A DNA stretch of 64,000 nucleotides from Chlamydoabsidia padenii (taxonomy: Eukaryota > Mucoromycota > Mucoromycetes > Mucorales > Cunninghamellaceae), in contig JAIWND010000009.1 of assembly GCA_025330725.1 (NCBI GenBank), positions 744,001 through 808,000 of the forward strand, written 5' to 3'. The notes below the pieces were generated by a model that had not been told where the DNA came from, did not search any database, and worked only from the letters and a program-made list of their open reading frames with translations. The position numbers were made by a program, and so were the translations under genes. Of this stretch, positions 12,568-24,821 are shown in pieces (position 1 is the first letter of the stretch; every line of letters starts with the position of its first letter).

Positions 12568-12810
12568 GTTGCAGGATGGAAAATTGACACACAAGACAAA
12601 ACTTAATTCAAAACCCGCTTACCCTCGCCTTGAATCTTGGAAGAGCTCTACTGGCTTAATGAACAATTGATGCTAATGACAAAAGTAACCATGTGCATTC
12701 CTTAGCCTATTTCCAACAAAGTTTACGTAATGCCCAATATATCAAGTCCTTTGTATGGTACTATACAGTCTTATGATTGTTTTAACCTTGACTTTTGTAA
12801 AAAAAAAAAG
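12065..12810. repeat. Three tandem A-tailed units of about 245 bp
   Basis: Three diverged copies lie head to tail (about 12065-12311, 12312-12567, 12568-12810). Shared blocks in order: GACAAAAC, TTCAAAACCCGCTTAC, GAGCTCTACTG, GTTTACATAATGGCCATTG-like, TGTATGGAGCAGTATA and CTGACTTTTGT. Each copy ends in an A-run of 10 to 27. Copies 2 and 3 start GTTGCAG. No reading frame is conserved between copies. The terminal oligo(A) suggests retroposed RNA or duplication of such an insertion. Confidence 0.8.
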
Positions 12811-13171
12811 ATGTAGAATGATATTTATGATTTGAAAGAGGGTGGGGGTGCTTGTTGGGGAGTACATCTTTTTTTTTCAGGTAAATTAACGTACTCATTT
12901 TCAAACCTGAGTGGGTTTCAAATTACATGATTTCTTTAGAAGGGAATTCATGCATAATTAACGCGCCGCGTAAATACAGCTTCGTCCATCACATTATTAA
13001 TCTCTACACAAGTCAATATTGATCCTAAGATGACAAATTGTTTATTTGATATATAAATGAAGGTAGTCTATAGTACAATACAAAGTAAATATGTGTGAAT
13101 GATGATGATAATAATAATAAGGGTAAAGAGAATGTAACGATGAGGGGAGGGGTACTATCTACAAGTCTAAA

Positions 13172-14135
13172 CTAAGTAAAAGAAGGTGTCAATCCATTTT
13201 CCTCCATTCTTTGTGCCTTTTTTGCCCGGTACATGTTGATCGTTCGTTCCCGTTCTTCATCCAATGCCTTCTTTGCTGCAGCGCTCATGTTAGCAAGTTT
13301 CCGTTTGTGAGATGCCTTGAGTGCCTTCATGTTTTCATCTTCTTCAGATTCGTATCCATTACCACCTTCTTCTTCAGTTGTTGTCTTCTTCTTTAGAGCG
13401 GCTTGTTCTTTGGATTCCAAAATCTAAAAAATGTAGAAAATCGATCAGTTAGTTTACCATACTATTCCCCGCTTTTTTTTTTTTTGTATTTACCTGTTTG
13501 TTTTGTCCACGAGCCTTGGGTAATTTCTTGAAGATAGGAGGAGCATCCGCGACTTCACCAAACTTGATATTATCCTTGAGATCATCAAAGTCTCTTCCAC
13601 CATACTTTTCCACTATCTTTTGTTTCTTGTTGGCTTCCTTTTCTTTTCGAGCTTGTCGGTTGCGTTTCTTCCGGTCTGTTAGTGGTTTCGATTCCTTGTG
13701 AGCCTTGTTGATTTCCGACCGGTATTCGTTTTCGACACGTTGGGCAAAGTCCCTCATATGTTCGCCAGGTAGGATTTTCGGTGTGTCGACCTATTAATGA
13801 AGCAGGGCAAAACGTTAGTTGATCCAGTATAACTCTATTTTTTTTTTTTTTTTCATACTTACCTTGTCAGTGGTCTTCTTTTCCTTCTTCTGGTTATTCT
13901 TTTGCTGCATTTGTTCCTTCATCCTCATCAGTCGAGTGAATCCTTTGGGAGCGTCATGATTGAGATCAGAGTCTTGAGCAGGAAGATTGATACTGTTTAT
14001 TAAAAAAAAATTAGAGAGAGAGAAAATCAAGTTAGTAGGTATATATTATGGAGTGAAAACATGTTTTGGGGAGCATAGACTTTACTTTTTTCTTCTTTCG
14101 TTTCGCACACTGGCTTTGGATCGTTTGTGAGGCAT
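13172..14135 (-). CDS. CCDC137-like basic nuclear/nucleolar protein
   Basis: Four exons read on the minus strand (14135-14086, 13992-13863, 13790-13494, 13423-13172) give 242 aa, all phases consistent. The protein is very Lys/Arg/Glu-rich with predicted coiled coil. Its start MPHKRSKASVRNERRKK is nuclear-localisation-like, and the block NIKFGEVADAPP followed by FKKLPKARG matches the conserved core of CCDC137/RaRF-type proteins of eukaryotes, with PKGFTRLMRMKEQM upstream. Those proteins are chromosome-periphery/nucleolar factors. Assignment is by this block only. It is divergently arranged with succinyl-CoA ligase; one recurrent element lies between them. Confidence 0.72.
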
Positions 14136-14441
14136 TGGTAATTTCTGTAGATTGAAGAAGAGAGAGAGAGAAAGTTGAATTGGGAGAAGAGAAAAGAATA
14201 AATAAGCCACCTCATAAGGAAATGATTGAATCCCCGATTCTTTCCACTCCTCTTTTCTTCCCAGTGCGGAAACCATCCCACGTAAGTAAAGATATCATTT
14301 TTAATTCCATACCAGTACAACAAACATGGAAAGCTCAAGTTATTTTCTGTTATTCTCATTGCATCGGGGCATTTTACCCAACTCCCAGTAAAGGGATCTT
14401 GCAGGTATGGAAAAGCAGGGCATCTGTCAAAAGTGGTAAGA

Positions 14442-14460
14442 GCGGGATTTGAATATATTC
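14442..14460 (+). promoter_or_regulatory. CGGG-TTT element, strong copy
   Basis: GCGGGATTTGAATATATTC. It is 229 bp upstream of the succinyl-CoA ligase start and 307 bp upstream of the divergent CCDC137-like start. The same 19 bases recur at 41936, upstream of SPA2. Confidence 0.55.
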
Positions 14461-14688
14461 AGCTTACAGTTACAAATTTTTTTATTTGGTTCCGAATTGA
14501 GCCGGGCATCCGAATAGCACTTAATTCTTTTTACTTCGTTTCTTCTTCTTCTTCACCCCTTTCTCCACTTTATACTTTTTTATTCCAAAAAGGTAGGTCT
14601 CTTTATACATTGTCAGTCTAGATATATACACATGATCACCTCATTCAATCTAACACACTTTCTTTACTTTCTTTGTTATAGCTCCATC

Positions 14689-16782
14689 ATGTACAAGTCT
14701 ATCCGCTCTGTTTCTGGTATGGCTGCTCGTGCCTCCAAGGTAAATAGTATTACTATTTTGTTGATATAGTACTAACAAGTTTTATCTTTTATATGTATAT
14801 ATATAGTTGGCTCGCCAACCCGCTCAACAACAACAAAAGCGTTTCCTGAACATTCACGAATACTTGTCCGTCGATGTCATGAGAAAGTATGGTATCAACG
14901 CTCCCAACGGTGCTGTCGCCAAATCTCCTGAAGAAGCCTTTGAAATCGCCAAGCGCTTGGGTAAGGAACAAAACAAAACAAAAAAAAAAAAAAGGAAACA
15001 GAGGAAGGAATCAGGTTAACTAACTCTTTCTTCATCTCTTCCCCTTCTAGGTTCTGACGATCTTGTTATCAAGGCTCAAGTTTTGGCTGGTGGTCGTGGT
15101 AAGGGTCACTTCACTAACGGCTACAAAGGTGGTGTCAAGACCTTCTCTACGTAAGTAAAACTAGTACCTTTACATAACAATACACGTGTGTGATGTCTCT
15201 TTTTTCTTTTTCTTTCTTGATATCCATACCATGCCAATTTATGGACAAGTCAAACTAATTCCCATCCTTCTTCCTTCTTACATACTAATTAGTCCTGAAG
15301 AAGCTAAATCTTTGGCTGACAAGATGATTGGCCATAACTTGATCACCAAGCAAACTGGTGCCGAAGGTAAACCTTGTAACGCTGTGTATATTTGTGAACG
15401 CAAGTATGCCCGTCGTGAATACTACTTTGCTATCTTGATGGATCGTCAATCTGCTGGCCCTGTCCTTGTTGCTTCTTCCGAAGGTGGTATGGATATTGAA
15501 ACTGTCGCCAAGGAAAACCCCGATGCCATTGTCAAGTTGCCTGTTGATATCAAAAAGGGTCTTGCTCTTGAAGATGCCAAGGCTTTGGCCAAGAAGATTG
15601 GTATCAGTGATGTCGCTCAAGAAGACGCTGCTAACACTTTTATGAACCTCTACAAGCTCTTCACTGAACGTGATGCTACTCAAGTCGAAATCAATCCCTT
15701 GTCTGAAACCAACGATCATCAAAGTAAGTTGTGAAAAGAATAGGAGGATCGTTAACATGGATGTTTACTAATGACTCCTTTTTTTTGTATATCATTCCTA
15801 GTCCTCTGTATGGATGCCAAGGTAAGAAAAAGAAGGTGGGGTGATAAGGGCTCAACCAGGTTTTGATTAATGGGCTGATGTATCTTTAATCTGTTTAATT
15901 TCTTTTATAGTTGAACTTTGACGACAATGCTGAATTCAGACAAAAGGACGTGTTTGAACTCCGTGATTTCACTCAAGAAGATGCCCGTGAAATTGCTGCC
16001 GCCAAGTATAACCTTAACTACATTGGTTTGGACGGAAGCATCGGTTGTTTGGGTATGTATGATAATAGGATGTAAATGTAAAGACCATTGATGGATACTG
16101 ACTGACTCTTGTTTGTTTCTGATAGTGAACGGTGCTGGTTTGGCCATGGCTACTATGGACATCATTCAACTTCATGGTGGTAAGCCCGCTAACTTCTTGG
16201 ATGTTGGTGGTGGTGGTAAGTATTATAAATTACACAAATAAATATGGATTGCATTGGATACAGAATGTCACTAACATAAATGTTACTCTTTTATAGCCAC
16301 TCCTGATGCTGTCAAGGCTGCCTTTGAAATCATCACATCTGATCCTCACGTAAGTCATTCCTCGAAGACCCCAAGTTATGGATGATGAACTTACCCGTCT
16401 TTTTATTATTATTATTATTATTATTATATCAATAGGTCTCCTCCGCCTTTGTCAACATCTTTGGTGGTATCATGCGATGTGATGTAATTGCTGAAGGTAT
16501 CATTGCTGCTGCTAAGGAACTCGATTTGTCCATTCCTTTGGTTGTTCGACTCAAGGGTACCAAGGTTGACGAAGCCAAAAAATTGGTAAGTAACATGACA
16601 CACATCAATGGGCTTATAAGGCCATTAATCACCTTCTTCATTTGTTACGCTAATAGATCGCTGAATCTGGTCTCCGTATCTTCGCTGTTGATGATCTTGA
16701 CACCGCTGCCAAGAAGGCTGTGAACTTCTCCAGTATTGTTACCATGGCTCGCAAGGCTGACATTGATGTCAAATTCTCTTAA
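14689..16782 (+). CDS. Succinyl-CoA ligase (ADP/GDP-forming) beta subunit, mitochondrial
   Basis: Ten exons (14689-14739, 14807-14960, 15051-15150, 15293-15723, 15802-15821, 15911-16052, 16126-16215, 16297-16349, 16436-16585, 16657-16782) give 438 aa. It catalyses the TCA step that interconverts succinyl-CoA and succinate with nucleotide phosphorylation, as the partner of an alpha subunit. A basic Ser/Ala presequence ([17 protein letters not shown]) precedes NIHEYLS and the ATP-grasp fold with [32 protein letters not shown] and [13 protein letters not shown] are signature segments. ADP versus GDP preference cannot be read here. Exon 5 is only 20 nt, encoding ILCMDAK with a shared first base. 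Codon use is strongly biased, consistent with high expression. Confidence 0.96.
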
Positions 16783-17018
16783 AAAAACAAAAAAACAAAA
16801 CATTGTTGCTGGTATCTGTTTGCTTTAATATTAGTACTTAGTGTAGCTTATCTTCATCTCCACAAACTTTGTTTTATTACTATTTATGCAATAAAGACTG
16901 TATGTATCTTCTTCTTTTTTAGACCTTGTCTTTATTTGGGATCGACTATTGGTGTATGGTAGGTCTTCATGTGTCAGATGAATGTTATATGAAACACCTT
17001 TTTGGGTGCCATGATATG

Positions 17019-17030
17019 TTTAAACCCCGA
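17019..17030 (-). promoter_or_regulatory. CGGG-TTT element copy (reverse)
   Basis: TTTAAACCCCGA on +, about 175 bp upstream of the kinesin start. Confidence 0.45.
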
Positions 17031-17203
17031 ATCCGTATGTCAAAAAGGGGTATATGCAGTCGGTGTTTTTATGTTCTTTCCTTTTTTCTTCCCTTTTCCT
17101 ATTACATTTGTTTATATATCATTCCATTTTGATCTCATTTATATACCTCCTTTCTTTTTTTATAATACCATACACTGAATTACTTTATAACCCTATACAA
17201 TAG

Positions 17204-18416
17204 ATGGCTGCCTCAACTTCTTCCGTCAGGTAGAAAAAAAAAAAAAAAAGCAAACCAGGTCGATACTTACAATAGACCAAAACAAACAAGTCATCATATT
17301 AACTCCACGTGTTTCTTTTGTCTACTGATAAAATCAACTTTTATAGAGTGGCGGTACGGGTGCGACCTTTAACGGAGGCGGAACATCGTCGGCACTGTAA
17401 AAACAACATAACCTTTGCCTCTAATCAACCACAAATTAATGTTGGCCATGACCGGTCCTTCACCTTTGATTATACATATTCTCCTCTGACTGCGCAACAA
17501 ACAGTGTTTGATACTTGTGTGATTCCATTGGTTAACAAGTACATGGATGGGTAAAGTAGAGTAGGAATTAAATCTGTCGACATGTTAAAGATTAGCCCCT
17601 TGATACTAACTCCTCACTATTTGTTTTTCTTTTTGTTGTTGTATAGATATAATTCGACTATTTTAGCTTATGGGTAATATAAACAAAAAAGTATAACATG
17701 CACACTGAACTGACTTTTCATTGAATAGACAAACTGGCTCTGGTAAAACCTTCAGTATGGGTATTGGACTTGACTCTGCGATGAATCCCCTGAACGATGG
17801 TATCGTCCCCTTATTTATCAACACTCTATTTAGTCGCCTGGAACAAAAACAAAACAAACGTGGCACCCATCGTTTTGAAGTCTTTGTGTCTTTTTTGGAA
17901 CTCTATAATGAAGATATTGTGGATCTGCTCTGTGGGACGAAAAAAGATAATGCCGCCATTATATCCATTCGGGAAGATCATCTTGGTAATATCCGCTGGT
18001 CTGGTGTACGTGAAGAAAAGGTCACCAATGCCAAGGATCTATTTGGGTACAAAAAGTCAACACATGATGGATTTGTTGCATGGTTTTTACTTAAATCTCT
18101 CTCTCTCTCTCTCTCTATACTCTACAGGTATCTCAAAACAGGGTCTATTGCACGAACAACCGCATCTACAGATATGAATCATACATCATCAAGATCTCAT
18201 GCTATCTTCTCTGTGGCACTCAAGCAAACTATCAACGATGATTCATTACCACCTTCTACTCAAGATGCTCCTACTCATATCAGTTCTACCTCAAGTACCA
18301 ACTCAACTGGTAATGGCACTACTTGCACATTGGTATCCAAGTTCCATTTTGTTGATTTAGCTGGATCCGAAAGGGTAAGATGTCAAAAACATCTCCTGAT
18401 CTATTAAATACTAACA

Positions 18417-18454
<38 letters not shown>

Positions 18455-20285
18455 CTAATTTAGTTGAAGCGAACCAATGCAGTGGGCGACAGGGCAAAAG
18501 AAGGCATATCTATCAATTCTGGTTTATTGGCTCTAGGCAATGTCATCAGTGCTCTTGGCGACGAATCAAGAAAATCGGTCCATGTACCTTACCGTGATTC
18601 CAAGCTCACTCGATTACTTCAAGACAGTTTAGGTGGCAATAGTCAAACCTTGATGCTGGCATGTATCTCTCCGGCGGATGTTAATCACACAGAAACTCTC
18701 AACACATTGAAATACGCCAATCGTGCTCGTAACATTAGAAATCGGGTGATGGTAAATCAAGAACTTGGGGGTGGACAGGATGGCGTGAATGACCAAAAGC
18801 TAAAAGGAACTATCAAGCGACTCAAGAAGGAAATCCAAAGCAACGACGACTACCTACGGGCTGTCAATGATGAAATGGATGGACTCAAGATAGCACTGGA
18901 ACAACTACAATCATCAAGCTTGAATATGGAAACGGAATTGGCTCAAGTGAAAGGTGAACGGGATCTCTTACGAACTCATCTAAATCAAATGAATGATAAC
19001 ACGGGTCAAGGTGATGTGGATGATATTATGCAGCAACTCACAGATGAATACACTAAAACCATCGAACAACTCCGATTACAATTACAACAACAACAACAAC
19101 CAGCTTCAAGTAATCTTGGCAATGGATCAATGCCTGAGGAACCATTGCACGACACACCACCAATTGAAACAGCATTGCAATTTAATCAAGATAAAGACAA
19201 TGCAATAGACACCAATAAGAAACGAAATGGTCATCGAATAGGCATATTGCGACGATCACATAAAGGGCGGCACAAAGCTAGTAATGGTATCGCAGCATTC
19301 AAGTTACCTTCTGGATTAGATCCTTCTATGGCCTATTGCGATATGAAACAGGTCAAGGCAAACATCTTTCAGGAAAATCAGTTTACACATGTAGTGCAGG
19401 TAAATGGAAAAGAACAAGAGAAAAGGACCCCAATGACTGATATGTATAATCTATATATTTTTAGGCTTCTCTTGACTCTCTCACTCGGTTAATGCCTGAC
19501 GATGAATCAGGTACGGATATCTTTTTAGAAAATGATGGATCATTGGGTCGGGAAAACTCGGAAAAGGTAAACATTCAAGTAATAGTATAAAATGTTTAAT
19601 GTGACACTGTATGCTAACTTGGCTTTATATATATATAATTGATAGACATCATCCACATTGGCTTATCCGTCCTTGTCAACAGCAGCGGTATCATTATGTC
19701 AGCAATTGATCGATCGATATCAACAAAGCATTACTGGAAAAACTGAATTACTACAACATCTGGAATATACGGAAAAGCAAAAGAACAATACAATACAGCA
19801 ATTGGAGCAACAACTCAACGAAGAAAAACAAAAGAACACTCAGCTTCAGACAGAACAACGACAAAGGGTGGATGAGCTGATTCAGCAAAACGAACAAAAT
19901 CAACAAAAGCAACTGACCGAACTACAGGCGCTTCGACGAAAATACACCCAGCTTGTCAACAGCTCAGCAACAACACGCACTCAGCAAGAAAACACGATTC
20001 GAAATCTCAAGGCATCTCTGGAAGACATGAAACACGACAAGGCAACGACTATCAAGCGAATTAAACAAGAAATGGCGCGATATCAGGAGAAATGCCAAGA
20101 ATATGAACAGCAAATGGAAGAAGGACGACGAATGGAAAAACAAACGACAAAGACGGCAAAGAAATTGGAGCATGATCTCGGTCAAGCATGGTCATCAAAC
20201 AAAAAACTTGGACACGAAAATCAAGCCCTCCAATTACAATTAAAACATATATCATCTTTGCCTAGGAGGTCACCTGTAAGCCATC

Positions 20286-20329
<44 letters not shown>

Positions 20330-20753
20330 GAGCTTGGTGGTGGTCTACCCAGAAACAACAATAGTGGTGGTTCTCATCTTCCCACTCCCCCGACATCAAC
20401 TTTACACCAGCGATCCTTCCACTACAACAAAAAGCCCAGGAAGAAGGATAATATCAATCTCACCTCTTTGCAACAAAGTGGGGTGGAACGAGATCAGTTA
20501 CTTCTCCGGTAATTAATAGGAAATAATTGGTTTGACAGGATACTTTTAACATTGTTATCCCTCACTTTTATCAAAATAGTGCCATCACTGCTCATGCCAA
20601 TAGTCAAACAGCCTTGAACAAAATCAACGAACTCCACGAAAAGGTAAGAGTCTTTGGCAACCATGATAAACAAGGTTGAACTTTTTTTTATATTACTATT
20701 ATTATTAGGAATACCGTCTCCTCCAGCAACAAGAAGAATTACAAATGTACTAA
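17204..20753 (+). CDS. Kinesin motor, kinesin-4 like (KIF4/KIF21/KIF27 type)
   Basis: Ten exons (17204-17229, 17347-17550, 17647-17673, 17729-18046, 18128-18374, 18464-19399, 19465-19566, 19646-20508, 20580-20643, 20709-20753) give 943 aa. The motor is N-terminal: [11 protein letters not shown]-loop GQTGSGKT (about 86-93), switch I NHTSSRSH, switch II DLAGSER, neck-side [17 protein letters not shown]. The order and the [16 protein letters not shown] loop are most like kinesin-4. Long coiled coils follow, with a poly-Gln tract near 20284-20330. Kinesin-4 motors are chromokinesins or suppress microtubule growth; the Cys-rich DNA-binding tail of KIF4 is not seen. Exon 3 is a 27-nt micro-exon (YNSTILAYG) just before the P-loop. 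Confidence 0.9.
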
Positions 20754-21594
20754 TGCAATTCTTCCTCAAATCGATTGACTCTGCCATAAACATTCAATAA
20801 ACTCAAATCAAGACCAGTCGAAAATGGATTCCAGATTACGAAACTGTATTATCCTCTTATGTATACACCCTCGAAAGGTAAAAACGCGCGGCTTGTATGT
20901 GTGGAATCTCTGGAGGACAATACCAGCAAATAAGAACAACATCACCGAATGATATCTGACTCTTGGCACTCTTAGTTGGAATCATGGTTTGACCACTCAT
21001 TCTTTGTACCCCCCCTTCCTCTCTCCCCTATACATACATATATTATCATCAGTTTTTACTCTTTAATGAATACATCTTTACGTAATGCATAAACTCTCCA
21101 TCCTTTATCTTTTGTTAGTCTTATCTCAATGGCATGTATAATAAAAAAAAAATCCTACTGTTTGGAACGATACTTCTCCTTTTCTCTCTCCTCTGTAGCA
21201 AATAATAAAAACTAAACTACTGGATAATCATATAATCACGATCTACTGTATACTTGACTCCTTGATGATAATAGATATCTTGTTTAAGTAATAGCGCGGA
21301 ATGTGTATGATTTCATCAAATTGGGATGTTGCATTCTCCCCCATTACACACACGGCCTTGCCCCCCCCCACTTCCAAATACCACCTAGATCGACCTCCTT
21401 TGAGCGGCCTGTACTCCGGGATGTCCCTCCCCCTCCCATCCCTTTTTTATGTGTATGTGTGCCCCTGATTTGTCTTTTTATTTTCTGACGTAAAAAAAAG
21501 TCATCCTACATTTTCGCCAATCCTTTTTTTTTTCATATGATACAAACAACATTTGTTTTATTAGATATAATACTACAAGGGGGGGGGAATATAA
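20754..21594. other. Convergent 3' spacer
   Basis: Lies between the 3' ends of the kinesin and nitrilase genes. AT-rich with C-runs (for example near 21360) and AATAAA-like signals on both strands. No coding signal seen. Confidence 0.5.
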
Positions 21595-21986
21595 CTAGAT
21601 TTTAGATGCATTGCCGGTAAAGATACTACCCGCCTTCCATTCCGTTCGAATTTTAAAGAGCGATTCAGCCTTGGTGGTTTCTGCATGAATATCCAAATCG
21701 GCGATGACAAGACATTCGTGATCCCCAGGAGATTGAGCAATGATGCCTTTGAATGGGACGGCAAGTCGAGTAGCAGCAGCCAGGACGCCAAAAGGAGATG
21801 TAGATGGTGAGGTCGGGTCACGTCGTTCGGCTGCATCACAAAAGGCGAGACAGATTCCGTTTTCAAAAGCCCGGGAGGCACATACATGATTGACCAAGTC
21901 GAGTTCTTTTTCTACATCAAAAGTGGGTTGTCCATCACCATTATCTAATTCTGTCACAGTCCAATAAGCTATAATGGGAAAAAAAA

Positions 21987-22029
<43 letters not shown>

Positions 22030-22684
22030 AGTAAAGTTGTAGTATCTTTTTTTTTTTTTTTTTTTTTTTTTATCTTACCAGGTACAATCACCAACTGAGC
22101 GTTTCCATTCAGAGCCATTTCTCTAAAGACTTCAGGGACAGATAGATCCCAACAAGTGCATAAACCCACCACGATTCCAAACCTATTCTTGACCGTTCCA
22201 AAAGTATAATTCCCTACAGGTAAAGTTATACAAAGTCATTCTAGTTCCATTCGTCAACACCATTCCTTACCTTGTGTCAAGTACTTTTGTTCATGTTGCC
22301 ACAAATGTACCTTGATATATTTCAACAAGACTTGCCCAGATTTGTCAATGTAGTAAGCAATATTACGGTACTTTCCTTGTTCATCTTGTTCAATCACCGT
22401 GCCGGGTACGAGATCCATTTGATACCGTTGAGCGAGAAGAGAGAGTCGTTTCGTGGGGTTTATCAATGTTGATTTTCTACCAGGTCCACCTAGAAAGAAT
22501 CTACAATAAAAAAGAAAGTTTTAGCCTGGGAATGAGGACGGACGGAGTGGTTTTTGCCTTACTCTGGAAAAACGATCAAATCGACGTTTTGTTTTGCCGC
22601 TTGAGCCATGTAGGATTCCGCACGTGCCCAATTGGTTTGTTTGTTCTGATAATCGATATGGAATTGGACAAGTGCAATCCGCAT
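21595..22684 (-). CDS. Nitrilase-superfamily carbon-nitrogen hydrolase
   Basis: Four minus-strand exons (22684-22563, 22500-22271, 22213-22079, 21968-21595) give 286 aa. The Glu-Lys-Cys triad is visible: Glu in DLIVFPE (about residue 41), Lys in KYIKVHLW (about 104) and Cys in CTCWDLSVPE (about 138). These enzymes hydrolyse nitriles, amides or carbamoyl groups. Length and the second-position WDLSVPE fit fungal carbon-nitrogen hydrolases of the amidase branch; the substrate is not inferable. The first three residues of the usual (I/V)A(L/V)VQF strand follow the initiator directly, supporting the start. Intron 3 contains a (GA)n microsatellite. Confidence 0.9.
21989..22027. repeat. (AG)n microsatellite in a nitrilase intron
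   Basis: About 19 AG repeats followed, 20 bases on, by a long T run, all inside the third intron of the nitrilase gene. Confidence 0.95.
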
Positions 22685-23073
22685 AATGTTGGAAGGGGTA
22701 AAAGAAACAAAGAAGAAGAGGGGAAAAAAAAAAAAAAGAGAAAGTTGGTTTTTGAAGTCGGCGGGAGTTCAATTTATAATACCGACCATTGATGGATCAA
22801 CTATAAGAGGTAATCCCCTTTTCAATCAAGAAGACAAGTACAGAAAAAAAAAAAAAAGTTCCGATCTATTCCCCCAACCAAATAAGACACATTGTAGATA
22901 GATATATAGTCAAAACAGAATTTTTATTTACAAAGTAGAATGAGATGGTATAGTTAGTTAAAGAGAAAGAGAGAGAGAGATGATATAAAAAAAAAAGGGG
23001 GGGGTAGATGGGGAGAGGGGTGGATGGATCTAAATATGCAACATATGACAAAGGGGAGGGGGGTAAAAGTAAA

Positions 23074-23709
23074 TTAGGATGAAATGGATGGGGAAAGGGA
23101 CGGGATGAATGATGATATGGGAGGCAAAGTACGGGCTTGAGGAGGTCGATCAAGGAGTGCCAATAAAGATTCATCATAAGAAGCAGGTGTTGTTGTGAAT
23201 GCATTAGACTCCCATTTACATTCAAGAGGAGTGAGTTTCTTGTTTGTAGGTGAGACCAAGAGACGAGGAGACAGAGTGGGTGAATTGTCAGGTGTAAATA
23301 AGTATTCAACATCTGATATTTCACCAGTTGACATGACAGGTGAAGGTGGAGTGGATGCAGCTGGTGATGTTGATGCTTGTTTCTTCTTTAATGCAAGCTG
23401 TTGTTGTCTAGGTCGTCTTTTGGTAGGTGATGTATGGATCCTTACATGTCGTGTCAATTCATCCGATCGACTGAATCGTTTTTCACATCCGGTAAAATGA
23501 CATTGGTGTGGTTTTTCCCCTGTATGTGTTCGAATGTGTCGGGTTTGATGTTCAAGTCGATAGAATGATTTGGGGCATAATGGACACTTGTAAGGTCTTG
23601 GCATGTTGACTTTGGTCGGGGCTGTCCATTTAGTATCCATGTGACGTACCTTTAAAGGAGGTTTTCCAGATAGTAGACTAAGTAGTTGATTGGCTGCTTG
23701 ATATTCCAT
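23074..23709 (-). CDS. C2H2 zinc-finger repressor, Mig1/CreA type
   Basis: A single-exon gene of 211 aa. Two adjacent C2H2 fingers (about residues 38-97) read [19 protein letters not shown] and [19 protein letters not shown], joined by the linker IRTHTGEKP. The finger tip residues (RLEHQ, RSDEL) are those of Mig1/CreA glucose repressors, which bind GC-rich SYGGGG sites near an AT box. A basic PTKRRPR segment follows, then a Ser/Pro-rich tail. It likely acts in the nucleus in carbon catabolite repression. The protein is shorter than ascomycete CreA (around 400 aa). Two recurrent elements lie upstream. Confidence 0.9.
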   Translation of the reverse strand: MEYQAANQLLSLLSGKPPLKVRHMDTKWTAPTKVNMPRPYKCPLCPKSFYRLEHQTRHIRTHTGEKPHQCHFTGCEKRFSRSDELTRHVRIHTSPTKRRPRQQQLALKKKQASTSPAASTPPSPVMSTGEISDVEYLFTPDNSPTLSPRLLVSPTNKKLTPLECKWESNAFTTTPASYDESLLALLDRPPQARTLPPISSFIPSLSPSISS

Positions 23710-23807
23710 AATGATTAATAGTAGTAAGAAGAAATATATATGTATATATATAAAAAGTGTGTGTCCGTGTGTAAAATAGAAAAGTAAGGAAAGAAAGAAA
23801 GAAAAGG

Positions 23808-23842
<35 letters not shown>

Positions 23843-23882
23843 TGAAGGAAAATGGTGGGTTTTTTATAAGCATGAAAAATAT

Positions 23883-23898
23883 GCGGGATTTAAATTTT
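23883..23898 (+). promoter_or_regulatory. CGGG-TTT element copy
   Basis: GCGGGATTTAAATTTT, about 175 bp upstream of the Mig1/CreA-like start, in opposite orientation to the gene. Confidence 0.45.
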
Positions 23899-24141
23899 GG
23901 TATCAGATAAGGGGAGTATTTTTTTTGGGGGGAGGAGGGAGGGAGGTGCCATGCGTGTTCCATATCAAGAAGAGATCACACCATTTTATAATAGAATGGG
24001 CTTCCTTGTCAACCCATATGAGAATATATAATGCTTTATCTTTTTTTTTCCCCCATATAAATAAATCCTTTATTGACGATCTCCTATTTTTACCCCACGA
24101 CAAGGAAAAAAAAAAAAAAAGTGGCCACCCCCACGGGTCAA

Positions 24142-24154
24142 TTTCAAATCCCGC
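24142..24154 (-). promoter_or_regulatory. CGGG-TTT element copy (reverse)
   Basis: TTTCAAATCCCGC on +, about 435 bp upstream of the Mig1/CreA-like start, same orientation as that gene. Confidence 0.45.
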
Positions 24155-24784
24155 CTCATCGCTCACTTACCCGACAAACTCCCAACACTTTTTTTTTTTT
24201 TCGCATTTCCCTTCCCTTACATAAGATCCTTACTTTTATTCCAATATAATCCACGTACCCCCCCCATCAGTAAAAGGAAACTCTCGGAACCTCTGACAAC
24301 TTTTTGCATTGGATGGCTTACTTGATTATTATGATATTAGGTGATCCTTAAAATATTGTCAACATTGAATGAGGTGGTCATGACTCTTTGGTAATGTATG
24401 AATGCAACAACATGACTAACCAAATAGACGGCTATATAGTTGAATAGGATATCTTTTAATCTAGTGATGCACACCCATCATATAAAATACGTGGAAACTA
24501 TAGGATAGGTAAGGGACAAGAGGATCAATAATACAAACTTACCAATCTCTCTTAATAGGCTCCTTTGTTTAAAACCAAATGCATACTTATGAATATCATC
24601 TACCAGATGTGTAATATATTAAAATGCAAACGTTTATTTATTGGTATGGGTAAACTCAAATAGTGTAAATGATCATAAAACGGGGGTAAGTATGAGAAAT
24701 GACAGGATGACACAAAGGGAATCAAGAACTAACTTTATGAAACCCCTCCCTTCTCAATGGTGGTGATAATTATGCTAACCTTTT

Positions 24785-24786
<2 letters not shown>

Positions 24787-24819
<33 letters not shown>
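24787..24819. repeat. (AT)n microsatellite
   Basis: About 16 TA repeats in noncoding DNA. A second, shorter one lies at about 26199-26226. Confidence 0.9.

Positions 24820-24821
<2 letters not shown>

Noticed and set aside
12065..12810. CRISPR array or tRNA cluster
   Set aside because: The units are 245 bp and diverged along their whole length, without constant repeats and unique spacers, and no tRNA cloverleaf can be drawn.
14442..14460. Recurrent element read as the T-arm of tRNA genes
   Set aside because: The reverse form resembles TTCAAATCC, but no A-box, anticodon arm or acceptor stem surrounds any copy, and the invariant C of the B-box is often T or G.
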